Origin: Bugula neritina
Lineage: Eukaryota > Bryozoa > Gymnolaemata > Cheilostomatida > Bugulidae
Assembly (NCBI GenBank): GCA_964035545.1
Contig: OZ037769.1
Span: 5,243,429-5,307,428, forward strand
Length of the DNA: 64,000 nt
Direction of reading: 5' to 3'
This document shows, in pieces, positions 1 to 43,510 of this stretch. The position numbers were made by a program, and so were the translations under genes. Each line of letters begins with the position of its first letter. Position 1 is the first letter of the stretch. The notes below the pieces were generated by a model. It had not been told where the DNA came from and did no database searches. It saw only the letters and a program-made list of their open reading frames with translations.

Positions 1-35
1 TAAATGTCATTATATTAATCAAATCTCATTTCGTT

Positions 36-49
36 CCAAAAAAAAAAAC

Positions 50-129
<80 letters not shown>

Positions 130-180
130 GCGTGTGCGTGTGGGTGTGCGTGTGCGCGTGCGTGTGCGTGTGTGTGTGTT
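36..180. repeat. A-rich, (TA)n and (TG)n microsatellite
   Basis: A poly-A stretch passes into (TA)n and then (TG)n with CG interruptions. Any reading frame through it is a dipeptide-repeat artefact. Confidence 0.95.
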
Positions 181-575
181 TATGGAGTGCTAAATGGTCA
201 CAAATTCACTCATTATTTTATCTCATATATGCTCATATTAAAGTATCTAACTATTATATTCTCTCTCATGTGCTCACAAAATGCTCTCATATGTTTATAA
301 TTTGCTCCCACGCTCTCATTACTTGTGCTCTCAGGTCTATTATTTGGTCTCATACTGTTATTATCTATTCTTGTAGTCCTATTTCTTTTTTTATATGCTC
401 ATTACTCAGTCACATACCTTCATTATTTATTCTTATATCCCTATTAGTTGCTTTGTTATAGTCATTATTCATTCTCTTATAATGCTAATTATTAAGTTCT
501 CTCACACCCGTAATACAATACTTGCTCTTGTACATACATTGTTAACTATAATACTACAGGAAACAAAAAAATTGA
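181..575. repeat. Low-complexity C/T-rich block, first copy
   Basis: Many short elements such as TTGCTCCCAC, TCATACTGTTATTAT and CCCTATTAGTTGC occur here in the same order as in 1120-1361 and 1660-1830. It is therefore a local duplication, with the second copy split by a MITE. No coding sequence is seen in this stretch or in 576-1119, which is plain AT-rich DNA with a (CA)/(TA) patch near 1000-1130. Confidence 0.75.
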
Positions 576-1119
576 CGTCATCCAAATGAGTAAATAATTT
601 TATTAGATACATGTGGTCACAATTCTAACATACATAGTCTTAGTAAACCTAAATATAGTGTTAGCAGAAGATCAAAGGTTAGTAGAACCTCATTTTTTAC
701 TCTTATATTTTAGTTGCACAAATTCCTGTATTTCGTATCTTATTTCACCCACTGATATTTCACACCACCTACACTTCTGACTTTTATCTGCATTTTATTT
801 CTCTATTAGTATACTATATCAATTAATCTTTATTAGTTTTCACGGTCTACTAGATCTGAATGGTCTAAATGGTCTATTAGATCTACACTAAAGAGCAGTG
901 AAACAACTTTGTGCAGTACACTGATAACTTTATTTAGCACAATCAAAATCAGTACAGTAAAACTTCAACCATGGTGAAATACTCTACACATTCACACACA
1001 CCCGCGCACGCACGCTCACACAGACAGGCGGACACACACATATACACATAATATACATATATGTATGTACATATATAGACAAACATATATACACATATAT
1101 ATACAATGTATGTGTATAT

Positions 1120-1830
1120 ATTTATAGAGTAGTAGAATGGCAAAAAATTCACTAATCATTGCATCTCATATATGCTCATAGTAAAGTATCTAGTCATTAT
1201 TCTCTTTCATATGCTCACAAAACTCGCTCAAAGGTCTATAATTTGCTCCCACACTCTCATTATTCATTTTCTTAGGTCTATTATTTGGTCTCATACTGTT
1301 ATTATCCATTCTCATACTCCTGTTGCTCTCTCTCTTTTATGCTCATTATTCAGTCTTACCCCTCATTCACACTTACCTTAACGTACGTCGTAACGTAAAA
1401 TATCAGCCATTTTTAATGTGTCCGGGCTGAAGTTTTCAAAGTCCGCTATTAGGTACGACCTATGACACTTCATTGGACAATTATATTCAATGAGTTAACG
1501 CAAAAGTTTTTCTGTCCAATAGGAGTCTGCCGTAATTTATTTGAATCAAGCAGTATTTGATCCTACCGTACCGCAACGCCGTACAGGAAGCTCAGACATT
1601 TGTAAAATGGCTGATATTTTACGTTACGACGCACGTTACGGTAAGTGTGAATGAGGGCCTATACCTCTATTATGTACCTACTCCCATATCCCTATTAGTT
1701 GCTCTGTTATAGTCATTATTCATTCTCTTATGCTTATTACTCTCTCTCACACCAGTAGCACAATACTTGCTCTTGCACCTGCATTATGAACTATAATACT
1801 GGTATTATCAACTACCGTACCACTGTTCTC
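1120..1830. repeat. Low-complexity block, second copy, split by a MITE
   Basis: This is the second copy of the 181-575 block. Its two halves (1120-1361 and 1660-1830) join cleanly across the MITE when compared with the first copy. That makes the first copy an empty-site reference. Confidence 0.75.
1362..1659. mobile_element. MITE with long terminal inverted repeats
   Basis: The left end reads CCTCATTCACACTTACC and continues inward through CGTCGTAACGTAAAATATC. The right end is its reverse complement with few changes, so the inverted repeats exceed 50 bp. The element has no ORF and is about 0.3 kb. Flanking TA suggests a TA target duplication. A related end sequence occurs near 20745. Superfamily is not assigned. 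Confidence 0.75.
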
Positions 1831-2084
1831 ACAAACCAGCAAATGTGCATTCGTCACAATACGTATTTGAGTATGTACAGTCTATAGATTATTTGCAACC
1901 TATAAACAAACATAAATTTATTCTTTTAAAGTTTATTTATCTAAATATGTTTGTAAATGTTTCTGAAAGATTTATTGCATATACAACTTTGTTAGGGTTA
2001 AGCAAAACATATTTCAAATTCAAACAAAAAGAAGTTATAAGCTGAAGAAATTACTGATTATATGGTACATCTATTATTTTGCAT

Positions 2085-2300
2085 ACATGTTTCCATGACT
2101 TTAGGCCAAATATTTTATATCAGATAAATATATAATAATAATAGGCTTTTCACATCTCTTTAAATTGACTTATATGTTCCATTTTATTGAAAGAATACTA
2201 TTAAAATATCTGATAATATGTACAACTCAACTAAAAGCTTCTAGTCTGAAGAAAATATTTGACAGAAAAGGAATGACAACTACCATTATAAACTATATTG

Positions 2301-2379
<79 letters not shown>

Positions 2380-3345
2380 CGTAATTGGTATTAGCAGCAT
2401 GAAGGTAATGGGTGCATATATAGCATAACCTGAATGCTTTGTGATGAAAACTTGCTGCAAATGGTTTCGAGATGTTGACACATCACTGTCTCATGCTGAT
2501 TGAAATTTGATCAAAACATTTTCATAATAAACTTTCTTCTTGTTGCATAAAACTGTGTACATATAAAAATAGTATGTGTAACCAAATTATATTTTGTCAA
2601 CAACATATATAACAAAATGCGGCATATGTTAGACTCAGCTGTGTAATAGGATATAAAAGTGTCAATGTGAACAAATTATCTGGGACTATCATATAGCCTT
2701 GTTAAGTTTATTACTTTGTAGCATTCATGTATCGTGTGCTTGTCAATGATTTGAAAGGCTGTATAGAATTTATATGATTAATGCTAAATTGTAAAGATGC
2801 ACTCAATTGACTAGTAGTGGACTTGGGTCCATAGTGTTAGATTAAGGTGCTTATAGTTATGCTAGAATATATAAAATTGTGTTTGAAATAGCTTTGTTGT
2901 TTTATACAATATTGTGTTTTGTGAACATTCATCTTTACATCAATAGCTGTATTGTATTGCACACAATTGGTTTAAGCATATAATACCAACCATTCATGCA
3001 TATATATTTTTCGAATGAAATAATAACTATTTCATGTCTAGTGTCTACTTATGTGGACACCACTTATACATGCAGTGTACAAAGCGACTCATAAAAAATT
3101 CATGCAAGAAAAAGTTAAACCGTGCTTCAATCTTGATGAAGAGTTGCCAGTAAAGTAAGCTGCAATACAGGTAAAAGTAATTATTGTATATCTATAATCT
3201 TATTCTTACTTTTTACTTTTGTTGAGCTCATTTTTATAACCAGATGATTATGATTCAATCTCTGTTTATCACACATAAACATACAAATATAGTCAGTAGT
3301 CAAATGATTTCCAGCTCTCTAGACTCATTGTATTATTTAATATGT
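2085..3345 (+). repeat. GALNT-unit 5' block, copy in front of gene A
   Basis: From TTTAGGCCAAATATTTTATAT to the CTCATTGTATTA region, this segment recurs at 18225-19380 and 40180-40880, each time upstream of a GALNT gene. A (TA)n array sits inside it (2294-2376). It is the 5' part of the tandem-duplicated unit and probably carries the promoter. It has no coding potential beyond microsatellite frames. The stretch 1831-2084 before it shows nothing recognisable. Confidence 0.8.
3100..3170 (+). promoter_or_regulatory. Candidate non-coding leader exon of gene A
   Basis: The segment ends GCTGCAATACAG followed by GTAAAAGTAA, a good 5' splice site. The same exon-like end and donor appear at 19211 and 40709 in front of the other two genes. 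Each gene has a matching 3' splice site just before its ATG exon (after 3686, 22745 and 44027). The 5' end of the exon cannot be fixed from sequence. Confidence 0.5.
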
Positions 3346-3361
3346 GAGTATTAAACACCAT

Positions 3362-3644
<283 letters not shown>

Positions 3645-3738
3645 CACAACAAATAATTAATGGAAGTTTTTTGAATATGTTTTTAGTTTCACTCTTGGAA
3701 TTAATGTTTGGTCAATAACCTTAGCCTTAGCAGCGAAA

Positions 3739-17892
<14,154 letters not shown>

Positions 17893-18224
17893 AATATAAC
17901 ATCATAAGTACAAGAAAAAAAGGTTTAAAGTGACGTCTATACACAATTGATGACAGACTGTTGATGGGTTATGTTTTCAACTGGTGTGACTAAAAATATG
18001 ATGTGTTGTCTAAATACTGTGATTTTCAAATTTAATACAAAATGGTGTACATTTTGCTTTGAATGAGATATATGGTTACTTGATTTTTAGTTAGAGTTAT
18101 GCTACCTTCTGTCAAAACTAATAATTTAATTGCTGGAAATTAATTGACAGAATCACTAAATTAAGATAGTTATATATATTTTGTCTAGTTGGCAGATTGT
18201 GTTGCTTCTGCAGTTACAATGTTT

Positions 18225-19380
18225 TCATGGTTTTAGGCCAAATATTTTATATATGATAAAATATAATAATAGGCTGCTAAAATCTCTTTAAACTGACTAC
18301 TATGTTACATTTTATTGAAAGAATATTATTAAAATATCTGATAATGTGTGCAACTCAACTAAATTCTAGCTCGAAGAAAATATTTAACAGAAAAGGGATG
18401 ACAACTACCATTATAAACTTCATTAAAATATACATACTTGCGTAATTGGTATTAGCAGCGTGAAGGTAATGGTGCATATGTATAGTGTAGCCTGAAGGTT
18501 TTGTGACGAAAGCTTTCTGCAGGTGATTTAAATATGACCACACATTAGCATCTCATGCTGATTGAAATTTGATCAAAAACATTTTCATAATAAGCTTCTT
18601 CATGTTGCATAAAACTGTGTATATAATGGTTTGTTAGCTGAATTATATTTTGTCAACAACACATATATAGCAAGTTGCGGCATATATTAGAATCAGCTGC
18701 ATGATAGGATATAAAAGTGTCAATGTGAACAAATCATCTGGGACTATATATAGGTTGTTAAGTTTATCACTTTGTAGTATTCATGTATCTTGTGCTTGTC
18801 AACAATTTGAAAGGCTGTATAGAATTTATATGATGAATGCTAATAATTGTAAAGATGCAGTCAACTGATTAGTAGTGGGCAAAGGTCTATAGTGTTACAT
18901 TAAGGTGCTTATAGTTGTGCTAGAATATATAAAATTGTGTTTGAAATAGCTTTGTTGTTTTATACAATATTTTGTTTTGCGAACATTCATCGCTACATTT
19001 ATTGCTGTATTGTATTGAACACAATACCAACCATTCATGCATATACATTTTATGAATGGAATGTTAACCATTTCACGTTCAGTGTTCACATATGTAGACA
19101 CCACCTATACAGTGTACAAAGCGACTCGTAAAATATTTATTCATGCATAGAAAGGTTAAACCGTGCTTCAATCTTGATGAAGAGTTGCCAGTAAAGTAAG
19201 CTGCAATACAGGTAAAAGTAATTATTGTATATTTATTATCTTATTCTTACTTTTTACTTTTGATAAGCTTATTCCTATAACAAGATGATTATAATTCAAA
19301 CTTTATTTATCACACATAAACAAACAAATATAGTTAGTATAGTCAAACGATTTTCAGCTCTCTGGACTCATATTTGTGTT
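18225..19380 (+). repeat. GALNT-unit 5' block, copy in front of gene B
   Basis: Collinear with 2085-3345, lacking its (TA)n array. It follows the 3' flank of gene A and ends with the candidate leader exon whose donor is at 19211/19212. The segment 17893-18224 is the gene A 3' flank, partly shared with the flanks of B (after 39358) and C (after 49939). Confidence 0.85.
19150..19211 (+). promoter_or_regulatory. Candidate non-coding leader exon of gene B
   Basis: It ends GCTGCAATACAG/GTAAAAGTAA, as in front of gene A. The matching acceptor is TTACCCTTAG ending at 22745, so the leader intron would be about 3.5 kb and contains the MITE cluster at 20745-21610. Confidence 0.5.
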
Positions 19381-20740
19381 ACTTATATAAGTAAATAACG
19401 TCATTATGTAATATATATTATGTGTGTGCGTATGTATGTACGTATGCTGATTGTCAATCTAGTAGGAGTTGCAGCAAAGCAAAGTGCTCAGTATCACTGG
19501 TGATAGAGCTAATATATTCTAGTACTCCAGATTGATAAAGACATATGTATAATATATTTTATTTAAAAAATCTCACTCCACTAAATAGTTTTGTACAATG
19601 AACTATGCACTTGTCAGGTGTCCAACTAAAAATGAATAAAATGTATAAAGCGTGTGGGTTATAAAAGGATTAGACTTTAAAAGCTAGTTCTTTCAATAGA
19701 AAAAAACTAATTTATCATAGGTAATAAGATAGTTAAGAATTGCTGTGGCTCAAGTATCATTATGTTATATTGCTCAGCTAGTGTTTTCGTGCATGCCTGC
19801 ATGTATGTAGATAAAATATCATTTCTATTATCAAGGGAAAATTTACTATAAGACTGGTATACTATGACATATATTTTCCATTGGCAGAGGTTGCACTGCT
19901 TAGTAACTATTTTGTATAAATTGATCTTTTTCAGAAATTTCCATGTTTTGTGAAAATTAGTGCTTTTGTCTTTCTTTTCCCAGATGTGTTTGCTCAGTTT
20001 GCTGTGGTTCTTTTTGTTTTTTGTTTGTTAAAAGTTGGTTTGTGGTTATATAATCTGGTTTTGAATTCTGTTTCTGATATTCCTTCGTAAGTTTGGGGTA
20101 GATTGCCGTCTTTGGTTGTAACTGTATTTTGGTATATGAAACACTTGGCGAGGCATTTTTGTCTAGTTGGCACACTGTGTTGCTTTTGCAGTTATATTTT
20201 TAAGAAGATCAGATTGCTGGGTTGAGTAATCTTTGATTGTGACTGTTGATTATGTTGTTTAGATTTCTGCAGCAAATCACAAACTTTAGTATTTTTAACA
20301 AAAACAATATAAAACTCAGTTATAGCTGTGACATACTGATCAAATGCTGGAGAGCCTGCCTGTAGAAGTCACAATTTTCAGAGAAACTTATTATAAAGTA
20401 AGCACATAGCCGTGAATTTCAACAAGCACCTACGCACTGGCATTCCAAAAAAAGGTCAAGCTTTTAAACATGTTAAGCAAACAAATATTATAATTATAGT
20501 TGAAATGGCTAAAAACTTTAAATTATGACAAATACTAAAAAACTAACCTGTGTGTTTTTAAGTTAATTGCTACTCACACTCCTTTGTTTATTAATTATAT
20601 TATATTGTAATTTATTGTAATTGATGTGATGAAACATGTAGTGCTAGCCACTACTATTACTACTAGCTGTTAGTTCAAAGTTCACGCCAAACATCAGGAT
20701 GCCAAAGCAAATCCCCCTAGGGCCTAGACACACTTTCTCC
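19381..20740. other. Spacer / leader intron of gene B, no gene seen
   Basis: AT-rich sequence without an ORF that resembles a protein. A short segment near 20155-20190 (TGTCTAGTTGGCA...TGTGTTGCTT) repeats 18183-18215, which points to a small local duplication. Confidence 0.6.
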
Positions 20741-20744
20741 TCAT

Positions 20745-21610
20745 TCACACTTCGCCATGCACATCGTACGCCGTAAGCAGCAAATGGCAGCTACGTATTT
20801 TTACAAATGTCCGAGCTTCCTGTACAATCTTTCAGTGTACAGTGTACATGATTCAATAATGTTGCGGCAGGCTATTATTGGACATGAAGACTTTTCGCAT
20901 GAATTCATTTAATCCAAATGTCCATTAAGGTGTCATATATCAGACTCAACAGCTCACTTTAAGAACTTCGCCCTGGACAGATAAAAAATGGCGAAATTTT
21001 TACGTAAACCCCTGTTCACACTTTGTGATACCCTGCGCCGTAACAGCAAATTCCTGCCATCTTTGGTAACATCTGGGCTGAATCTTTCTAGTGCTTGATT
21101 CAAAGTCATTATAATAATAGAGAAGTAGCAGGAGAGTTGTCTTTGCGGTTTTTTACACGTTTTTGAGGTGCTAGAATACACCTTAGTGCCCTGCCACACA
21201 CAGTGCGTGTGTTGCAAGTGCAAAAAATTATTAGCCAATGATGTTAGCATTAAACTTTACTGCTCGCCTAGGGACGTTTGTTTTTGAAATTACGTCGTCG
21301 GCAAAGTGACTCAATTAGATTACATTAAATTATAAAAGCAGAAATGCAAATTATATGAAACTGTTTTAATTGAGTTCCCTAAAAACTAAAACATGAATTG
21401 AAATAAAAGAAATGTGCTTGCTAAATAATAATGAGCCAATTAGATTAAACAGGCACGAGCTTGACGCTGAGATCGCTCAGCATGCTAGATGCATAAAAAA
21501 CCCGCTTGTGTAAAACCCGTCGTGTGGCCTCCAAAAGCACGTATACAGTGGAGTTTCAACTGTAGTCTGTCAATACAGCCTATAATACGGCCAAGTGTGA
21601 AAAGGGGGTT
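20745..21610. mobile_element. Cluster of MITE-like elements
   Basis: Ends of the type CTCATTCACACTT recur: 20753 (related to the 1362-1659 MITE), CCCCTGTTCACACTT at 21007, and the reverse complement AAGTGTGAAAAGGGGG near 21593-21608. Inside, 21231-21540 is a dispersed repeat also found at 28906-29260. This looks like two adjacent or nested non-autonomous elements. No coding capacity. Confidence 0.55.
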
Positions 21611-22745
21611 AGGAGTAAAGGACAACTAGCAGTCATTGAGTAGGCAGCAATCAAGCAATGCAATGACCTATTTAACTAAAATGTTATGCTAAACCAACAC
21701 TGAATGCTCAATTGACTATTTATAGATACTTATTGGACTATGCTACTTTTACTACTTTATTAATTATATGTTGTGTGATAACTTTACACAAGTATAGTAA
21801 ATCATTGTACAATGTACAATGTGCCTGTTTGAGTATCTTCCATTTGATTGCATAATATATTTTTTTCTTTAAGGTTCTAGATATGTTTGCACAATGTCAT
21901 AGTATTTCTCTTGGTTCTATTTTTAAAACTTGTTAATGGATGCGTGTGCGTGTGTGTGCAAGTATCGAGTTATGACTACAATATTAATGAGTCCATAAGG
22001 CCATAGAACTCCATAAACCTTACACATCTATGAAGTTAATCTATTTGTGAGTTTATTTACATTTAACCATTACACCACTTGTTATTACCTGTTTGCTGCA
22101 ATTTGCAATTGAACATATCAATAAAATATGATTGTTAATTAGACCGTAAGTTGCTCTACAACAATAATTGGTAACTATTTATGTAGTAGCAGCTGGCGTA
22201 TGTGTAGCAGTAGTCTTAGACTGTACGCTTACTAAATGTCTCTGTGAAAACAAAGAGTTACATTAGCTTGCTAGATATAAGGCATATATATATTATATAT
22301 TTTCAAACATTCCGTTAGAAACTTGCAACAGCTACAAGTTAATTAATATTCTTTCAAAATCAAATCTTAAACTGAACTTCTTAAATCAGCTTTGCTAAAT
22401 CAATAAAACTGTAATCATTTGTTATTAAACAATGAGTTGAAACTACTCACTGCTTCAGAAAATGTGCTATCCTGGAAAATAATTTACCATTTTGCATTTA
22501 TAGAATTTAATTATTATTTTTCGCACGAGATGATTTCATGCTGCTGCCTTAATTAGGTAGGTAAGGGCTAACAAGTACGTGAACATATTAGAAACAAAAA
22601 TATAGGTAATTGGATATGACAAGTATTAAACGTTGAGGATAAGTCCATGCAGAGGAAGTATGGCTTTAAGCAAAAAAATTAAGCTGTCAAGTAAAACATT
22701 TAGTAGCAGAAATTGCTTTGAATACGCTTTTAATTTTACCCTTAG
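21611..22745. other. AT-rich spacer before exon 1 of gene B
   Basis: No gene, RNA or repeat that I can name. It ends at the acceptor TTACCCTTAG in front of the ATG exon of gene B. Confidence 0.55.
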
Positions 22746-22779
22746 AGATACCCCTTGGTCAATAACCTGAGCCTTGGGA

Positions 22780-39357
<16,578 letters not shown>

Positions 39358-39839
39358 AATATAACATCAAAGATACAAGAAAAAAAAAGTTTAAAGTGGC
39401 TCTACACTTGATGAAAAGCTGTTGATGGGTTATGTTTCCATCTGGTGCGGCTATAACAATTGAGATGTTGTTTAAATATTGTGATATACAAATTTATTAT
39501 AAAAAGTGTGCACACACTTTGATTTGAATGATATTATTATGATCACTTAATTTGTAGTTGGAGTTATGCTACCTTCTGTCAAAACTGACCATTTAATTGC
39601 TAAAGATCAAATTGTAAAAACTGATCATTTAATTGCTAAAAATCAAATTGACAGAATTACTAAATAAAGATAGTGCATAAGACTTTTGGAATAATAACAT
39701 ACATATTATTATAGTTGCCATTTTTAAACGGATAGTGTTTATGGGCTGCATATAATAAAGTTCTTCAAAATTGGCTTCATGACTTTTTGGCCCATATGAT
39801 GAAAAAACCAGTTTATTTTTCACTCTGAATTATTATCAC

Positions 39840-39951
39840 CGTAGAATATCCATAGTTGACATGCTTTCACTTTCTTTGTTGTGTAACTCATTCTATTATT
39901 TTTTAGTCATTAAGGAAATTCAAAATGCAGCGAATATATGAATTAAAGTTC

Positions 39952-40037
<86 letters not shown>

Positions 40038-40162
40038 ATATACACATCAAACTTTAATTCATATATTCGCTGCATTTTAAATTTCCTTAATGACTAAAAA
40101 CTAATAGAATGAGTTACACAACAAAGAAAGTGAAAGCCCATCAACTATGGAATTTCTACCGT
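39840..40162. repeat. Long inverted repeat around a (TA)n core
   Basis: The left arm (about 39840-39958) contains GTGTAACTCATTCTAT and AAATGCAGCGAATATATG. The right arm (about 40042-40162) is its reverse complement with few changes. The core is (TA)n. Part of the left arm also occurs at 50998-51058 downstream of gene C. It can form a large cruciform or hairpin. Confidence 0.85.
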
Positions 40163-40179
40163 GCATGAAAGCTTTCTGC

Positions 40180-40880
40180 ATGTGGTTTCATAATAAACTT
40201 CTTCATGTTGCATAAAACTGTGTATATAATGGTGTTTTGACAAGGTATATAGCAAGTTGTGGCATATATTGGACTCAGCTGCATGATAGGATATAAAAGT
40301 GTCTATTGTAAACAAATCATTTGAGACTATCATACAATCTGGTTAAGTTAGCATCCTTTAGTATTCTTACATTGAAAGGCTGTATATAAAATGTATAAAC
40401 AGCTGTGATCTAAAAGGCTATATGATAAATGCTGAAATATGTAAGTACACTCAATCGGCTAATAGTGGCTTAGTGTGCACAGTGTTAAATGAAAATGCTC
40501 ATCGTTGTGTTACAATAGGTAGAATGTTGTTTTGAGCAGTATTATGTTCATAGTACTCATGCATTCATGTTTAAACTTATTGCTGTATTAAGTATGTATA
40601 ACACAATGCAAGTTTACCAACTTTTGATACATATCAATTTTTTAAATGGAATATTAAACCATGCTTCAATGTTGAAGAAGAGTTGCTAGTAGAGTAAGCT
40701 GCAATACAGGTAAAAATATTTGTTGTACATTTATTATCTTACTTTTTACATTTGTTAAGCTTATTCTCATATACCAGATGATTATGTTTACATTTTGTCT
40801 ATCACACATAAACATACAAATATAGTTAGTAGCAAAATGATAAACAGCTCTTTGGACTCATTGTATTACATATATAGGTA
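40180..40880 (+). repeat. GALNT-unit 5' block, copy in front of gene C
   Basis: Shorter and more diverged than the blocks at 2085-3345 and 18225-19380 but in the same order (GTTGCATAAAACTGTGTATA, GGATATAAAAGTGTC, the leader exon, then GATGATTATG). It confirms three copies of the duplicated unit. Confidence 0.8.
40660..40709 (+). promoter_or_regulatory. Candidate non-coding leader exon of gene C
   Basis: It ends GCTGCAATACAG/GTAAAAAT. The acceptor TATCTTTAG before the gene C ATG exon ends at 44027. The intervening leader intron has received the Penelope-like element. Confidence 0.45.
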
Positions 40881-40944
40881 ATGACTATTATATAAATATA
40901 TATATATATAAATATATCTTTACGAGCTAGCAATTTGATTACAA

Positions 40945-41700
40945 ATAGGTATACGAGAAACATTGTTATTTATTACTTTATTAGGTAAAGTAATTACACT
41001 GATATTTCGGGTACCACTGTACCCATCTTCAGAGTAGCAATGAATGAAATTCAAAAATTATTATGTTATGTTAGACGTTATGCATGACACAAAGAATAGA
41101 GAGTGGCAGTTATTGTAAATTATTGAAACTTAAGGGAGATAATCTTATTTTATATATTACGCAGGTCAAAAATTATACTGATTTTTTTGCATAAAAAATT
41201 AATTAGAGTTGACAAAAAAATAGATATCCAAATATAAAAACAGCAAGAATTAGTGAAACTATGTGAGAGTTGAGTAGTAAAGAGCTATTGATATAGTTTT
41301 AGTGGTATGGAGTAATTTTGTTTATTGAGTTGCGGTTTTATTTGTTTAATGTAGAGAGCTTCGGCTACTTTTCGATGGTGGATTCCTTTAAATGAATGAT
41401 TTAAAACTGTTACATTGTCTATTGATATGTTTCCATGATTAGTAGTAGAGATGTGTTGATAAATTTTGGAATTGATGTCATGGCAGTGTTCATGTATCCT
41501 GTGTGATAGGCGATGTCCGGTTTCGCCTACATAGGTTTGTTGACAGGTAGCTTCAGGGCAGGTTATTTTGTAGACTAGGTTGTGAATGTGTTCTTTATTG
41601 GTTTTATCTTTGAGATTAAAATGTGAACTTAAGGAGGTTCTTTTAAATAAAATCCGGGCATTGAGTTCATTTGAAAAAGAGTCTGTAATTAATTTTTCTG
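40945..41700 (-). mobile_element. Inverted 3' fragment of a Penelope-like element
   Basis: On the minus strand 41704-41285 reads as the GIY-YIG part (VYKITCPEATCQQTYVGETG) followed by the 3' UTR to 40945. It is nearly identical to 42757-43512 in opposite orientation. It forms the left arm of a head-to-head structure of the kind often seen for Penelope-like insertions. Confidence 0.9.
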
Positions 41701-43124
41701 ACACTGACTATAAAAGGATATATCCAACAGGTTCAGCACCTGGAAAATTTTACGGGATGGCCAAAATACACAAACTCAAACAAGGGGATGGTATAGAGAA
41801 GCTACAAATGCGACCAATAATTTCTAACATAGGCACTGCATCATACCAACTTGCGAAATACCTGGCCAAAATGCTAAAACCACTTAGTGAATCTGAAAGT
41901 AATATCGAATCAACCGATAGTTTTCTTAATTAAATACGGCAACTTCATATTCCAGCAAACCATCAACTGATATCATTTGATGTTGTTTCCCTCTTTACTT
42001 CTGTACCACTTGACTACACGATTTCAGCAATCATAAATGATATTTATGAGAAACAACGAATCCAAACAACTATACCAAAGAAGAAAATGATAAACTTACT
42101 CAACCTTTGTACAAAACAAGTTCACTTTACTTTCAACGACATCATTTATACACAGACGGATGGTGTTGCTATGGGATCTCCTCTAGGACCAATAATTGCG
42201 AATATATTCATGACAAAACTAGAACAGAAAGTAATACCAAAGTTGAATTCAATGTCACCTTGGGTGAGATACATAGATGACACATTTGCAACAATAGACC
42301 CTGATTATATTAACACAACACTCAACACACTTAATAATTTTCATCCTAACATAAAATTTACTCACGAACTAGAAACCAATAAATCACTTTCTTTTCTGGA
42401 TGTTACAGTCTTGCGACACAATAGCTCAGTGGAAACCACAGTATTCCGCAAACCAACACATAACGATACATATTTACATTGGAACTCTTTCTCACTAAAA
42501 ACGTGGAGGCTAAGCACACTCAAGTCACTAGTATTAAGGGCTAATAAAATCTGTTCTACTCCAGCACTTAAGACCCAAGAACTAAACTATATTCGAAATG
42601 TTTTTGAACATAAAAATGGTTACCCTAAATATGTAATAGAGAAAACTATTAACAACATTGGTGACGGACTACTCAGTGAAAAAGACAACAGGAAACACAT
42701 TTTACTTCAGCTGCCTTATAAAGGAGTAACAGGAGAAAAACTAATCCGCTCCCTCAATAAATTAATTACAGACTCTTTTTCAAATGAACTCAATGCCCGG
42801 ATTTTATTTAAAGGAACCCCCTTAAGTTCACATTTTAATCTCAAAGATAAAACCAATAAAGAACACATTCACAACCTAGTCTACAAAATAACCTGCCCTG
42901 AAGCTACCTGTCAACAAACCTATGTAGGCGAAACCGGACGTCGCCTATCACACAGGATACATGAACACTGCCATGACATCAATTCCAAAATTTATCAACA
43001 CATCTCTACTACTAATCATGGAAACATATCAATAGACAATGTAACAGTTTTAAATCATTCATTTAAAGGAATCCACCATCGAAAAGTAGCCGAAGCTCTC
43101 TACATTAAACAAATAAAACCGTAA
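41701..43124 (+). pseudogene. Penelope-like RT / GIY-YIG polyprotein, 5'-truncated with one stop
   Basis: One frame runs from the truncation junction to 43124, broken by a TAA at 41931-41933; the longest open part is 42087-43124 (345 aa). Before the stop: PGKFYGMAKIHK, MRPIISNIG. After it: LISFDVVSLFTSVPL, TDGVAMGSPLGPIIANIF, and the active-site box YIDD in WVRYIDDTFA, then LSFLDVTV. The C-terminus is the GIY-YIG nuclease (VYKITC..TYVGETGRRL, RIHEH). Active-site residues are present, but truncation and the stop argue against activity. Confidence 0.85.
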
Positions 43125-43422
43125 CTCAATAAACAAAATTACTCCATACCACTAAAACTATATCAATAGCTCCTTACTACTCAACTCTCACATAGTTTCA
43201 CTAATTCTTGCTGTTTTTATATTTGCATATCTATTTTTTTTGTCAACTCTAATTTATTTTTTATGCAAAAAAATCAGTATAATTTTTGACCTGCGTAATA
43301 TATAAAATAAGATTATCTCCCTTAAGTTTCAATAATTTACAATAACTGCCACTCTCTATTCTTTGTGTCATGCATAACGTCTAACATAACATAATAATTT
43401 TTGAATTTCATTCATTGCTACT

Positions 43423-43450
43423 CTGAAGATGGGTACAGTGGTGCCCGAAA
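43423..43450 (+). ncRNA. Candidate hammerhead-like fold in the Penelope 3' region
   Basis: CTGAAGA (fits CUGANGA), a 6-bp stem GGGTAC/GTGCCC with loop AGTG, then GAAA. The inverted copy (41005-41032, minus strand) has the stem GGGTAC/GTACCC, so base pairing is kept by a G-U wobble. Hammerhead motifs are known from Penelope-like elements. One extra U between CUGAAGA and the stem is atypical, and stems I and III are not convincing by eye. Confidence 0.35.
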
Positions 43451-43508
43451 TATCAGTGTAATTACTTTACCTAATAAAGTAATAAATAACAATGTTTCTC
43501 GTATACCT

Positions 43509-43510
<2 letters not shown>

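Noticed and set aside
96-461. ORFs rich in Cys-Val or Tyr-Ile repeats here and at 2293-2481, 3293-3718, 8001-8426, 16915-17329, 25722-26039, 38427-38738, 48155-48376
   Set aside because: They are translations of (TG)n, (CA)n and (TA)n microsatellites. Real GALNT exons that touch some of them end at splice sites before the repeat.
41586-41700. N-terminal extension of the Penelope RT frame
   Set aside because: It reads through the antisense of the inverted GIY-YIG fragment. The real element begins at the junction near 41701.
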